From the NCBI RefSeq assembly GCF_001653235.2, contig NC_035790.1:6448001-6512000 (forward strand): 64,000 nucleotides of DNA, given 5' to 3'. Every line of letters starts with the position of its first letter. Within the stretch, counting starts at the first letter, position 1. A model generated the notes under the pieces. That model searched no databases. It saw only the letters and a list, made by a program, of their open reading frames with translations, and was not told where the DNA came from. A program made the position numbers and the translations under genes. This DNA comes from Pochonia chlamydosporia 170 (Eukaryota > Ascomycota > Sordariomycetes > Hypocreales > Clavicipitaceae). Positions 21,993-32,658 of this stretch are shown piece after piece.

Positions 21993-23421
21993 TTATATTT
22001 TCTCTCCCTCCAAAATCGGCCTTGCCTCCTCACTCGTCCACCAACTAACACCCTTCTCTCCAGGATACGTAAACTTATCCATACTATCTCTCTTCATTTC
22101 GACGCTATAACCAGGCTCCGTAGGTGTCTGATAATACCCGTCCTTAATCACGGAAGGATGCAAAAAGTGCTCATGCAAATGGTCGACATACTCCAACACA
22201 GACAACTTTCCACTCACAACCACGTAATCAATCGTGCTCAGGTGCTGTGTGTATTCGGGAAGGCCAACGCCGCCGGAGTGAGGAACGATTGGCACGCCAT
22301 ACTTCTTGGCCATGAGAAGCACGGCCATGACTTCGTTGACGCCACCGAGACGGCACGCGTCGATCTGACAGACGTCAATAGCGCCGTTCATGAGCATCTG
22401 CTTGAAGATTACTCGATTTTGCACCATTTCGCCCGTGGCCACGCCAATACCATATGGCTCCAGAGCCTCGCGCACAGCCTTGTGACCCATGATGTCGTCG
22501 GGCGATGTGGGTTCCTCGATGAACCACGGCTTGAAGTCGGCGAGCTGTTTCATATGCTCAATGGCATCGGGGACAGACCAGATCTGGTTGGCATCGACCA
22601 TGAGAATGTTGCCCTTGTCATAGCCAAGGACGTCTCGGGCAATGGTTAATCGACGCTTATCTTCCTCCACGCTTCCACCGACCTTGAGCTTGAAGTGTTT
22701 GTAGCCTTGCGCCAGTGTCTCCCTCAGGAGGGCCTTCATTTTGTCCTCGCCGTAGCCCAGCCAGCCAGCGCTGGTTGTGTACGCAGGTACAGCTTTGCTG
22801 TTGAGTGCCTCCTCGATGCGTTTGGCCTTTCCGCCTTCTGATTCCTTGAGCATGGCAAGTGCTTCCTCGGGGGTTATGGCATCGGTGATATAGCGGAAAT
22901 CGATGCACTCGACATATTGCTCAGGCGTCATGTCAGCAACGATTCTCCATACAGGCTTGCCGAGGACTTTGCCCCAAAGGTCCCAGACTGCATTGACAAC
23001 AGCACCAAGCGCGAGATGAATGACGCCCTTTTCCGGGCCAATCCAACGCAGTTGGCTGTCTGATACGAGGTAGCGCCATGTTTTGCCCCAGTTGGCGACG
23101 AGAGAGGACAGAGTCTTGCCCTTGAGACGCTCGGCGACGTGTACGATGGCTGCGCAGACAATGTCATTGCCGCGTCCTATTGTGAAGGTCTAGTTTGAGA
23201 GAAGAGACGATATTAGCGTGCTGGGGATCAGTGGACGGGATCTTGTTTTCAGAAACACTCACCATGCCATGGCCGGAGTATTCTGAGTCGGTTTGCAGGA
23301 TACAGTATGCTGAAGAGTAATCGCCAGCGGCGTTCATAGCATCCGATCCAGTCTTATCCAAGGATGTGGGAAACCGCACATCGCGGGTTTCAAAACCAGT
23401 GATTGTGATTTCTTGCGTCAT
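21993..23421 (-). CDS. lgd1: L-galactonate dehydratase (D-galacturonate catabolism)
   Basis: Exons 23421-23263 and 23189-21993 (73-bp intron, phase 0) encode 451 aa, the length of Trichoderma LGD1, which it resembles throughout. It is an enolase-superfamily, mandelate-racemase-subgroup enzyme. The catalytic KxK is K220/K222, the Mg2+ ligands are D252 (VDAN), E278 (FIEEP) and E307 (ATGE), and D330/H357 (VPHSGG) form the His-Asp dyad. It converts L-galactonate to 2-keto-3-deoxy-L-galactonate, the second step of the fungal pathway that uses pectin-derived galacturonic acid. L-fuconate dehydratase is the nearest alternative, but the near-identical fungal blocks favour LGD1. A TATAAA lies 180 bp upstream. 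Confidence 0.93.
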
Positions 23422-24340
23422 TGTAGCACTTGCTGTCTGCCAGAGGTCGAGTCGGGTGTGGATGGGAAGATGACTGTCGAAGTCCAAGTGAGAGGTCTTA
23501 TATTCTGATAATTTCCACAGGACAAAGCCACAGTCAATAATCAAGGGGCCGATGAACAAATAAATTGACAATGAGAGTCAAGCTACGAAACGGGCCGGGT
23601 TTATACGCGACGGCACATTACATGTAATACTCTCGTGCCACTTTCACGTCCACTGCCCCTCGGCGGGGTTCAAAAATGCAGTGAAAATGAAAGATTCGAG
23701 TGGGTTGAAATTGAAATGCTGGGGAAATCACAAAGTGGGGCCCGACACCGGCGTACATACCAAACAGTCGTGTCCCTTACCAGACCGTGATTGATGGAGA
23801 AAAAGAATGTGGCGTGGATGAGGCCCGTCTACTGCTTGATTGCCATCTGTTGATTTGATTTGCATATAACATATAAAAGGGTATTGGCCGAATGCATGTT
23901 TTACGTGTCGATTGGGGAAGAGTGAGCACCGTCATCGGGGTAGTTTCGGTGGACGGTGTAATGGTTGCCGAGGATGGGCATCACGGCAATTGACCTGAGC
24001 CGCGTTGGCTCGATATTTCACCAAAAGTATCAGCTGGGTTGCCTCTTTCAAGATAACTTTCTATTGATATTAATGCATGGCGATGATGTAGAAAGTTCCC
24101 AATCGGAGAATTATGGCGCTGAACGAGCATACGGTTGTTGATGGTGCAAATTGGTCCCGTCTACTTCGGCTATTCACGCCCCACTGGCGAATTTTACCGT
24201 CGGTTCTTTCTTTCACCTCTCGGCTCATCTCAACTTGGTAAATGCGCAGCATCTTCTAGACACACTTCCAGAATCTGTAAGCGAGTGTATTTGCACATCT
24301 ACCGTAAACTTGCTTCTAGACTCCAACCTAATTAACATTC
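23422..24340. other. Intergenic region upstream of lgd1
   Basis: No gene recognised. It holds the lgd1 promoter, with TATAAA on the minus strand at 23601-23606, and the 3' flank of the agmatine deiminase gene. Confidence 0.5.
23601..23606 (-). promoter_or_regulatory. TATA box of lgd1
   Basis: TATAAA on the minus strand, 180-185 nt upstream of the lgd1 ATG at 23421. Confidence 0.4.
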
Positions 24341-25513
24341 CTACTTCTCAGGCACGGGAATCTCCTGCGTGGCACAATGAATGCCACCCCCAAGCAGCGG
24401 CAGCATCTCCAAGTACACCGGCTCAACCTCCCGATCCTTATACAACCTCTGAATCGTCTTTAAAGCCGCCGCATCAGCTTTCCTATCTCCGAACTGAGGA
24501 AATATAACACCATCATTCACCAGCAGATAATTCACATAAGTGAAAGCCGGACCATCCTCCTTCCCAGACTCAATGTCCTTGAGCAATTTGCGATCCAAGC
24601 CCACAGAGTACATGTCCGCTTCCGCGATTTCCACAATCTCCAACCTCCGTCCCTTTGCGTCGGTACTATTCTCAAGCACATCATACGCCTCTTCGTAGAT
24701 TCTCGTCATGACATCATCCCCAAGCTGGGAGGGTTTGCTGAGCAGCACTTTTCCCGGGCCGATGAAGCGAGCCAAGCCGTCGACATGATAGTCAGTGATG
24801 TCGAGGTTCTTCCTGCCGGGGAGCCATATGATCTTGTCGACTCCAAGGGTGCGACGGAGCTCTTGCTCGATTTGGCTTTGCGACTTGCCCGGGTTTCTGT
24901 TGTCATTGATGATGGAGCTTTTTGTGATGAGAAGCGTGCCTTCGCCATCGACCTCGAGAGATCCTCCCTCCGTAATGAGTGATGAATTGGCCTGGTTTGT
25001 CCGCATGTAGCTTGAAATAATAGTCGCAAGCGATACAGAGGAACCGGTAGGATATTTATTCCCCCAACCGTTAAAGTTATAGTCCACACCTACAAGACTT
25101 CCATTATTCTCGTCAAGCGCAAACGTCGGCGCCATATCGCGCATCCACAGATCGAGGTTCTTGTAGCCCTCAACAGGAACTACATCAAATTTGTAGTCAG
25201 AGCGCTTAAACTTCTTCTCTGCGTCTTTGGCCTTGCTCGGTTCAACGAGAAACGTGACGGGTTCAAAGAGCGCGACAGCCTCTGCCACAGCAGTGACGTC
25301 CTTTCTCGCCGCCCTGAGTGATTCCGTATCATAACCCGGGTTCTCCGAGGAAGGCCAGGCCATAATTACGCCTGAGTGTCTGCCCCATTCAGCAGGGCGG
25401 TAGAAAGAAGCAGACGTGACTTGTGCCATGGCAAGAGTAGAAGAAGGGCGCATTGTTGGTGGTGGTGGTTGTAAGTTTTGAGGTGTTGAAAAGAATCTGG
25501 CTATTTTCTTCAT
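24341..25513 (-). CDS. Agmatine deiminase / Porphyromonas-type arginine deiminase family
   Basis: An intronless frame of 390 aa. Family motifs are complete: FYRPAEWGRHSGVIMAWP near the start, LWMRDMAP, EGGSLEVDGEG, the catalytic His in DYHVDGLARF and the nucleophile Cys380 in GGGIHCATQEIP. The enzyme hydrolyses agmatine to N-carbamoylputrescine and ammonia. Three in-frame ATGs (25513, 25453, 25429) are possible starts. The longest adds an Arg/Lys/Phe-rich segment that could be a mitochondrial presequence, but a TATA box at 25544-25550 would place transcription initiation at or just before the first ATG, so 25453 or 25429 may be the real start. The family is mainly bacterial and plant; the absence of introns fits an old acquisition, which is inference. 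Confidence 0.88.
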   Translation of the reverse strand: MKKIARFFSTPQNLQPPPPTMRPSSTLAMAQVTSASFYRPAEWGRHSGVIMAWPSSENPGYDTESLRAARKDVTAVAEAVALFEPVTFLVEPSKAKDAEKKFKRSDYKFDVVPVEGYKNLDLWMRDMAPTFALDENNGSLVGVDYNFNGWGNKYPTGSSVSLATIISSYMRTNQANSSLITEGGSLEVDGEGTLLITKSSIINDNRNPGKSQSQIEQELRRTLGVDKIIWLPGRKNLDITDYHVDGLARFIGPGKVLLSKPSQLGDDVMTRIYEEAYDVLENSTDAKGRRLEIVEIAEADMYSVGLDRKLLKDIESGKEDGPAFTYVNYLLVNDGVIFPQFGDRKADAAALKTIQRLYKDREVEPVYLEMLPLLGGGIHCATQEIPVPEK

Positions 25514-28500
25514 GGTGCTGGATTTGAGCGACAGTGCCTCACTTTTTATAGTCGAAATGAATAAATTACAATAAGGAAGAATGTTGTCCGCGGGTTCCCG
25601 GTGTCTATCGTAGTACTGGATCGTGAGTCAAGTTCATTGCGAAAATTTTGATGAGCCACGGCGGGGGACGTCATTTTATAATATATAAAAAATACCATTG
25701 GCGAAGTGGTGATGGTGGTTTTGGAGGCGTGTGGCAGTGTCGCCGCTTTGGTCGTTAGCGCAGATTGGCTTCCACTTTGTTGGTGAGCTAAGCTTTGAGA
25801 TTGACTTTTGCATGTGCGCGGTGTTTTTGACGGCAATCTTTCTTTGTGTAAAGTGCAATGTGAGGATGACTTTTGGAATGGTGTCGCAAAGGTGCACTAG
25901 GTGTCAAACTGGTATCGGCTATGCTCAGGATTGGGTTAGCATAGGTTACTTCCGTTTAATAGATTGTTCAAATTACATGTTAGTTATCATCATGATTCTG
26001 CTTTCTCGGCGGTTAATTCATTTTATTAGTACTCTGGCAGTGATGAATGCGCCTGGTCCATTCCGGATCATGTACTCACTCGCTCTCACTAGTAGGGTTG
26101 GTCGGGGACGCCAACCTCTCTGATTCCAGTTGATGATAGATAGGATGGAGACTCTTCTGAGGCTTGTCGAGATCCCTCAGTAACAACAAGTATGCAGTCC
26201 ATTGCGGGGGAGAAACATACCGCATCACTTGTCTCACACGTAACCGCGTTTAACCCATTTCGGGTCAATATATTGCGTCCTATGTCTCAGCCATTTGTTC
26301 GTGGCGCATCTATATGTTATAAGATCCCATGTGCTTCCTTATGGCAAACAAAAAGACTTTGGAGAACCTGCCCCTCAAATTCTACATGGTTACTCAGCAT
26401 AAGGCACACCTCATAGTATACAGATTGTTAGTTATTTCACATCATTTCACTGGAAATAAAACTAGTCTGGAGGGAGCAAAAACAAAGAGGAATATGTATG
26501 CATTATACAAAAAAGCAATCTAAGATCCAAATACCTTGTCACTGGATTGAATTGTTCACCGAGTGCGCCACATCCTGCAGATACAGCGCGATATTTGATG
26601 TGACAACTATACTAGTGTCTTATAGCAACCAAAATGGAAGTGTTCTCTCCTTCTTGCGTAGTATTCTGAGACTATAAACAGCTCAGACCTGGGTTCTCGG
26701 CTCCTACTGTTGTCGGCAGATTCCCATAGAATAGTATCACGAAAGTACCACGAAGTAGCCAAGCATGGGTGTAATTGATAATGGATGTGACGCTTGCGGT
26801 GATATATTTATCTGCAATTAGAGCCTAGTTGTAAATGGGACAGACAGTCAGCTCTGGGGAAATGTGGCTATATGTGCAGTACATCACCTTCATATATCCC
26901 GATGCCCATGTGAGCTTAGCATGGAGCACTGAGACTTACAACCGCGACACCTATCAATAAACCGTGTATGTCCAAGCACTCTGTGCCTAGAGATAGTCAA
27001 GTCAATCTAGTAAGCATCAAATACTGTACAATATTGGTGGGTTTCAATGTCGGCACAGTCAGCACCCGGTCTAAGAATAGATTGACTGGAGCGTGAGTAG
27101 TCAAAGCAGCCACAAACATGCACACCTCAAATCTGGCCTACAAAAGCACAAAAGCACAAAATGAGACTGTTGGGTTGCTCAATTATGGTCGAGGAGTATT
27201 TGACATTGCGGCATGAGCTGCAGACAAAGGTAAAACGTCGAATGAAGTGTCTGTGCATTTATATCCGTGTGCATAACAGGGTCGCGACACAATCTGAGCA
27301 AGAATGTACTTTACCTACATGTATGAACGAGTCATGGGCTACGGAGTGAGACGGGGATGGTTTAAACGCTCCGTTTTGGCCGGTACAAGACACAAGACAC
27401 AAGATAGCCGCTGGGAGATGAGATCCCAGTCCTCAGCATGCACTTCATACTGTTGAGTTGCACGGAAACCAATATCGTGCACCGAGCTTTGTTGTGTCGG
27501 CGGCAAGGTAATAATGTTATATGGAATCATGGATGCATCTGTGCATCGGGATGTGATGTGATGTGTGGATGGCGCTTCGTCGGAGAGATGAGCGCCGGAT
27601 TGGGGACCGACATGGGTATTTAAAGAAACGTTGACTGAAATATCAACAGATGGGATTGGCTAGACGGGAATACAAGGGAAAGCAGGCTCATCACGCTGCA
27701 TGTTGTGTGACAGAATAAGTTGAGTTGGTTCACTGTTGTTTTGAAAAACATTGGCGGCATCAAATTGCTTGAGTTTCTCGTGTTGGGCCTCGGTGTGCTC
27801 CACTTTGACAGACCAATGACGAATGACGATCCCGATTGACGCCGGCTTGTTACCTTTTTTATCCAGTTTGACGCCACAGTGATGGGATGGCTGATCCACT
27901 CACCACACGAGAGCCCCAGCCAGAGCACCAGTGCACCAGACATACTCCGTCTGGTAGTTGGTTGAGGGCCACAGGCAGCCCATGCACCGCCATGTTTATC
28001 AGCCAGGGCCATCTTTAGCACTCAAGTGCTGGTCAAGGCTGCTCTTGCCCTTTCCGAGGCAGTGCATCTCACTCAGCCCCCGGATTACGCTCACGATGTC
28101 AACTTTCTCACGTCAACGACACAGTCCACATGAATTTGGCATCCAATCCCGCCACTCAAATGCCACCAACAGACCAGACACCACCTTTGTACCCACCAGT
28201 CTGGTTCTTTTATTATTATCTACCAGGGTAGGGTCCATGGCTGTGACCCGATCGTAGCCTGCATTGCCATGGTGTCAGTTGTGTGATGGTCCCCGTATTA
28301 GATATAGGTGAACCTGTGGCCGCCGAATCCGATTTCCTGACTGGAATCATTATGCCAACTTATTTCCCTTTGTGTACAGTACAGCCATCTACAGCATATT
28401 CTTTACGTTTGTGGACATTTGGCGAGTTTGCCCTTATGAGCTGAACTACACTCGTACTACACATCTCTCTCCCTCTTCCGTTCCTTTCCTTTGCTTGTGT

Positions 28501-28531
28501 AACAGCGAGTTCGTAAACCAACGCAGCCAAA
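25514..28531. other. 3-kb gene-poor region
   Basis: The longest stretch without a recognisable gene. It is more AT-rich than its flanks between about 25900 and 27300, and has no frame over 135 codons and no transposon signature that I can see. Short tandem motifs occur (AAAAGCACAA copies near 27149, GATGT copies near 27550). Confidence 0.5.
25544..25550 (-). promoter_or_regulatory. TATA box of the agmatine deiminase gene
   Basis: TATAAAA on the minus strand, only 31-37 nt before the most upstream ATG at 25513. The spacing bears on start choice. Confidence 0.4.
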
Positions 28532-29935
28532 ATGTCTTTCCAGTATCCCATCAGTCCGATATCGAGTGACGACTCATTATCTCCGGCTTCAACAACCAGT
28601 CGGAATTCCCGCCGCTCACTCATCTCCATGGCCAACAACCTAAAACCAACTCGACAGAAGCTAGGCAAATACTTCACAAAGTCGAGATATTCTGCTCCCG
28701 CGGGCGAGTTCAAGGATTGGAGTGCAAATGATATGAGCTCGGTCATCAAGACGGCCAGCTTGCAGATGGGAAGCTGGGGCAACCCCGAGGTCCCGATATC
28801 ACCAGTCATCCAGGACACGAGATACAAGCCTTCGCTCGTCACAATAGACCATGAACTGAGATACGAACCTAAACACGAACAGAAGTTTGAGCTTCATTAT
28901 GTGCCTGAGCCATTCATTTTTGATTCATTTCTTGCACCTCCTCGGGAAGCGCCGCCTCCTCCGCCTCAGCATACTCCTCCACCTCCTCCCCCGATGTTTC
29001 AACCAGAACGACTTTCTTCACCTCCCATGCCTAAACCTGAACGCATTCCGCCACCTCCTCCGATTCCGCAATTTGAATTGCCGGCAGAAATACCCTCGAC
29101 CATGGAACCGCCACAGCATCGTATACGACGAGCACCCTCTGCGACAAGACCAAGACCGGTATCCGGCGTCAGAAGACGAGCCAAGACTCCTGTCCACAAG
29201 ATTGGACAACTGGAGATGGCTGCCGCCAAAAAGAGACAAGAAACCATCATCAATAGACAATCAAGCGTTCGCACCATTGCACGACAATATCGTGCGTTAA
29301 TCGAGGAGACGGACATTCCGGAGGTTCCTCCCATCCCTGTCGTCCATCGAAAGCCTCTACCTGCCACCGCCAGCCCACACTTACACGAATTCGACAACAA
29401 TTACGGCTTTATTCCTCGCCAGTCCATCAGTGAGCCGCGCGGCGCGGGTCTCCTCGAGGAACCAAGACCTCGATACGAACTTGCTCCATCACCGTCGCCA
29501 GTATCAGACACCGACACACTAGTGTCATTGCCCGACGAGTCCATGTACGTGAAGCCATTGGAGTTTTCATCACCGCCAACACCGCCCTCTGAGGAGGACG
29601 ACTGGGAAGACGACGACTACATTAAATCACCCGATACAGAAGCCCTTCGGTTCCAAATTGGATTCGAGATGCTCACCCGCGAGTTATCAACGGCGTTTGC
29701 GGACCATTCGTCTCGTGCGGGGAGAGACGCTTCTGGGCTTCAGATCTGGGTTATGATTGAGGCATATGAGCGGCTGAGAGATCAGATTTCTGCCATGGAG
29801 ACGCGGGATCCGGAGCTGCAGAATGCGAGGGCAATGTTTGATTCGTGGCTAGGTGCGTTGCGGTCCATTCAGAGGTCGATTGCGGATGAGGGCGCTGAGA
29901 GTGAAAGCGAGTATGGAGACGAGGAAGGTCGATAG
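28532..29935 (+). CDS. 467-aa proline-rich protein of unknown function
   Basis: An intronless frame, Kozak-like start (CAAAATGTC). Not recognised as a named family. The N-terminal 60 residues are Ser/Arg-rich and the middle (about 130-185) carries several PPPPP and PPPPPP runs like those bound by profilin or SH3/WW domains. A basic Arg/Pro segment (about 190-245) follows, then an Ala/Lys/Arg/Gln helix with IGQLEMAAAKKRQETIINRQSSVRTIARQYR, an acidic linker (EEDDWEDDDY) and a C-terminal helical segment (about 370-455, LRFQIGFEMLTRELSTAFADHSSRAG...LQIWVMIEAYERLRDQI) that looks folded. A role with actin or at the cortex is only a guess from the poly-Pro tracts. Confidence 0.75.
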   Translation: MSFQYPISPISSDDSLSPASTTSRNSRRSLISMANNLKPTRQKLGKYFTKSRYSAPAGEFKDWSANDMSSVIKTASLQMGSWGNPEVPISPVIQDTRYKPSLVTIDHELRYEPKHEQKFELHYVPEPFIFDSFLAPPREAPPPPPQHTPPPPPPMFQPERLSSPPMPKPERIPPPPPIPQFELPAEIPSTMEPPQHRIRRAPSATRPRPVSGVRRRAKTPVHKIGQLEMAAAKKRQETIINRQSSVRTIARQYRALIEETDIPEVPPIPVVHRKPLPATASPHLHEFDNNYGFIPRQSISEPRGAGLLEEPRPRYELAPSPSPVSDTDTLVSLPDESMYVKPLEFSSPPTPPSEEDDWEDDDYIKSPDTEALRFQIGFEMLTRELSTAFADHSSRAGRDASGLQIWVMIEAYERLRDQISAMETRDPELQNARAMFDSWLGALRSIQRSIADEGAESESEYGDEEGR

Positions 29936-30485
29936 TTGACGGGGAAGATTTGTATGATTTGATATGATTCTAAATTTGTAAAATGTCAGATTGTTTAGCG
30001 AGGAGTTTAGATCAGTACATCATGATATTTAGAATAATGATCCAACTTGAATACAAATTGCGTATAGCAAAAGCCGGTGTTGACACACGCAAAAAATTGG
30101 AGTTACCCCAATATGATCCCCAAGATCAAGCCTTGTGGCAAATCTAATGAAACAAATACCAAGGAACACCGAAGACTAAAGATGCAATGCAACAATGTTG
30201 CCGGTTGATCAGGGCAAGACCTGTCACTGGGATGTCTTGCGTTCGTAATCCTACCAAAAGTTCAGGGTAGCTGCAGGAGGTCCAGTGGCTCCTTGGTTGC
30301 TCCTTCAGTGGCACCTTTAGTGGGGGTGGCAAGAGCTCTTAGTCAATGCCCACCAGACATCCGTCGGGTCACGTTCCGAAGCTCATCGTGAACTTTCAGC
30401 TTTTCACCCTCCAAGACCAAACCCGCGTCAGGGTCTACATCGTCACCTTTAACCCTCCCGTCCGTCCAATCTCAACAGAAGGATA
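29936..30485. other. Intergenic region before the ERCC1 homologue
   Basis: No gene seen. AT-rich 3' flank of the preceding gene and the short ERCC1 promoter. Confidence 0.5.
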
Positions 30486-31796
30486 ATGGACGACGAATAC
30501 GGCGCCGATGACGCCCTCCTTGCGGCCATGGCCGCCACAGATACAGCCCAGCCTGCTCGCAGGGCTGTTCAGCAACCGACGCCCCAGAGAATTCAACAAC
30601 CGACACCGCAACGTATGGACAAGGCACCGCCAAGCAAGACGTCCGGAAGCAAGATTGTACAACCAACCCCACAGGCTCTTCCACAGAAACATACGGGCGG
30701 ATCGGCTATATTGGTGTCTCCTCGTCAACGAGGAAACCCTGTGCTCACATGTATACGGTCGATGCCATGGGAATATAGCGATATACCAGCTGATTATGTC
30801 ATGGGTTTGACCACCTGTGCCCTCTTTTTAAGGTATGACAAGTGCTCTGAAAGAGAAAATCTCGAACGAACTGGAACCTGACCGAGTAATTTCCTTCACA
30901 GTCTCAAGTATCACCGACTCCACCCCGAATACATCTATACACGCATACGGAATCTGCAGGGCAAATATAATCTGCGTATTCTGCTCACCATGGTGGACAT
31001 ACCTAATCATGAAGATTCGCTGCGAGAACTCTCGAAAACGTCACTCGTGAACAATGTCACTATTATCTTGTGCTGGTCCGCTGCCGAAGCAGGAAGGTAC
31101 TTGGAGTTGTACAAGTCATACGAGAATGCAAGCTTCGCCGCCATCCGCGGACAACAAGCCTCGAGTTACGCCGATAAATTGGTTGACTTTGTGACTGTAC
31201 CTCGAAGCCTCAATAAATCAGATGCAGTGGCACTTGTTGCCAATTTTGGCAGCTTAAAAAACGCCATCAATGCCGACCAGGAACAACTTGGAATGATTAG
31301 TGGATGGGGAGGCATCAAGGTGAAAAGATGGTCTGCAGCAATCGAGGAGCCGTTCCGAGCGAAGAAGGCGGCCAAGCGTGGCTTGCAGAAATCTAAGCCG
31401 GGATACCAACATGAAAACGCCGGTGCAGGCGGTCAGGACGCGGAACGCCTCTCACGGTTGGAACAGGCCGTGCCTCTCTCGAGAATGCCTCTCAGAGATA
31501 TGCCTGCCGTGGGCACTGATTCGGGTGCATCGTCCGCCAAGGGGACGCCAGGTCAGGGCACACCTAGCGCATCTGCCCCGAAGCAGTTCCAGTTCCTGGA
31601 TGACGAGGACGACGACGATGATGATGGCGATGCTGAAGCAGCTCTTTTGACGGCTGCCACGGAAGAATCCAAGAAGGCATCACAACAAACCGGAGGACCT
31701 TCTAATTCAGACCGTGCAGCCGGCCGGGAGCAGAATAGCGATGGGCTCACTGGCGGTGTTGCAGCTGCACTTGCCAAACTCCGCGAGAGTGGTTGA
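30486..31796 (+). CDS. RAD10: DNA excision repair protein ERCC1/RAD10/Swi10
   Basis: Exons 30486-30832 and 30902-31796 (69-bp intron, phase 2) encode 413 aa. The ERCC1 central domain runs from GSAILVSPRQRGNPVLTCIRSMPWEY through CALFLSLKYHRLHPEYIYTRI and LLTMVDI to CWSAAEAGRYLELYKSYEN. A tandem helix-hairpin-helix region follows (LVDFVTVPRSLNKSDAVALVANFGSLKNAI...GWGGIKVKRW). With XPF/RAD1 it forms the structure-specific endonuclease that cuts 5' of lesions in nucleotide excision repair and removes flaps in recombination. The N-terminal 70 residues contain three QPTPQ repeats. The C-terminal 120 residues are low-complexity with an Asp run (DDEDDDDDDGD), longer than in yeast. Confidence 0.93.
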
Positions 31797-32658
31797 GTGG
31801 CCAGGCGCACGCAACTCCGGGAAATCGCCCTAAACCACACAAAGAACAACGCCGATGGTAAGACTTACCTGGTAGGCTTGCATGCCAACCGTTGGTGCGT
31901 GACGCCCCAACAGGGGAATGCCCGCAGAACTGCCGAAAGTACGAGCTCGAGACTTGCATGAATCAGAACTCATGCTGCCGAGATCCAACCAGACGCCACG
32001 ATGACCATGACAGAAGTTTCCTGCCGCATCTGGCTCCCTTGACCGACCACGTCCAGTGGTTGGCTCGGCTGCAAGTTCAAAAGTTGCATTGTTCCCAATC
32101 TGCACACGCCAAGCTTCCCCGCGTATCCCCGCAGGTAAACAATGGGCGACCATGGGTCAGTCAGACTTTAGGCGTGGGAATTGCGGAGCAAATCGACCTT
32201 TCTACCGAAGGATCGACGACAACTCTGTACTGCTGGCGGCAAAGACGGTCACCTCAACTGAATGGGAATGGCATGAGCAAGAGTCTTACCAGACTCTTTC
32301 GACAATATTCACAGTCACAAGTCAACTCCAGACGTTATGTTGTACCTTTTGTGACTTTTGTTTGTATTGGTCTCAACTCCGCTCACTGACGCGGTCTGGC
32401 GGTCAAAAGACTCAAAAAGCACCAGACCAAAACCAGCTCTCTCAGCTTCATGCATATGCATCAAGACCTTCTATGACGGACTCGACTCATCACAGCAGTA
32501 ATGCTGCGAGACCTCGTAACTCAATGGTTACAGGCACATTCAATGCGCTAACAAAGATTCAGTTGCACCTCACACAGATTGCTCAGTGATGTCTGGTGTG
32601 ACTAAGTCACTCCAAAAGTCCATGATGCTTTGCGATTTACAACTTCTCACTTTTGACC
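31797..32658. other. Intergenic region between convergent ERCC1 and carboxylesterase genes
   Basis: No recognisable gene; overlapping open frames on both strands lack family motifs. Confidence 0.5.
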
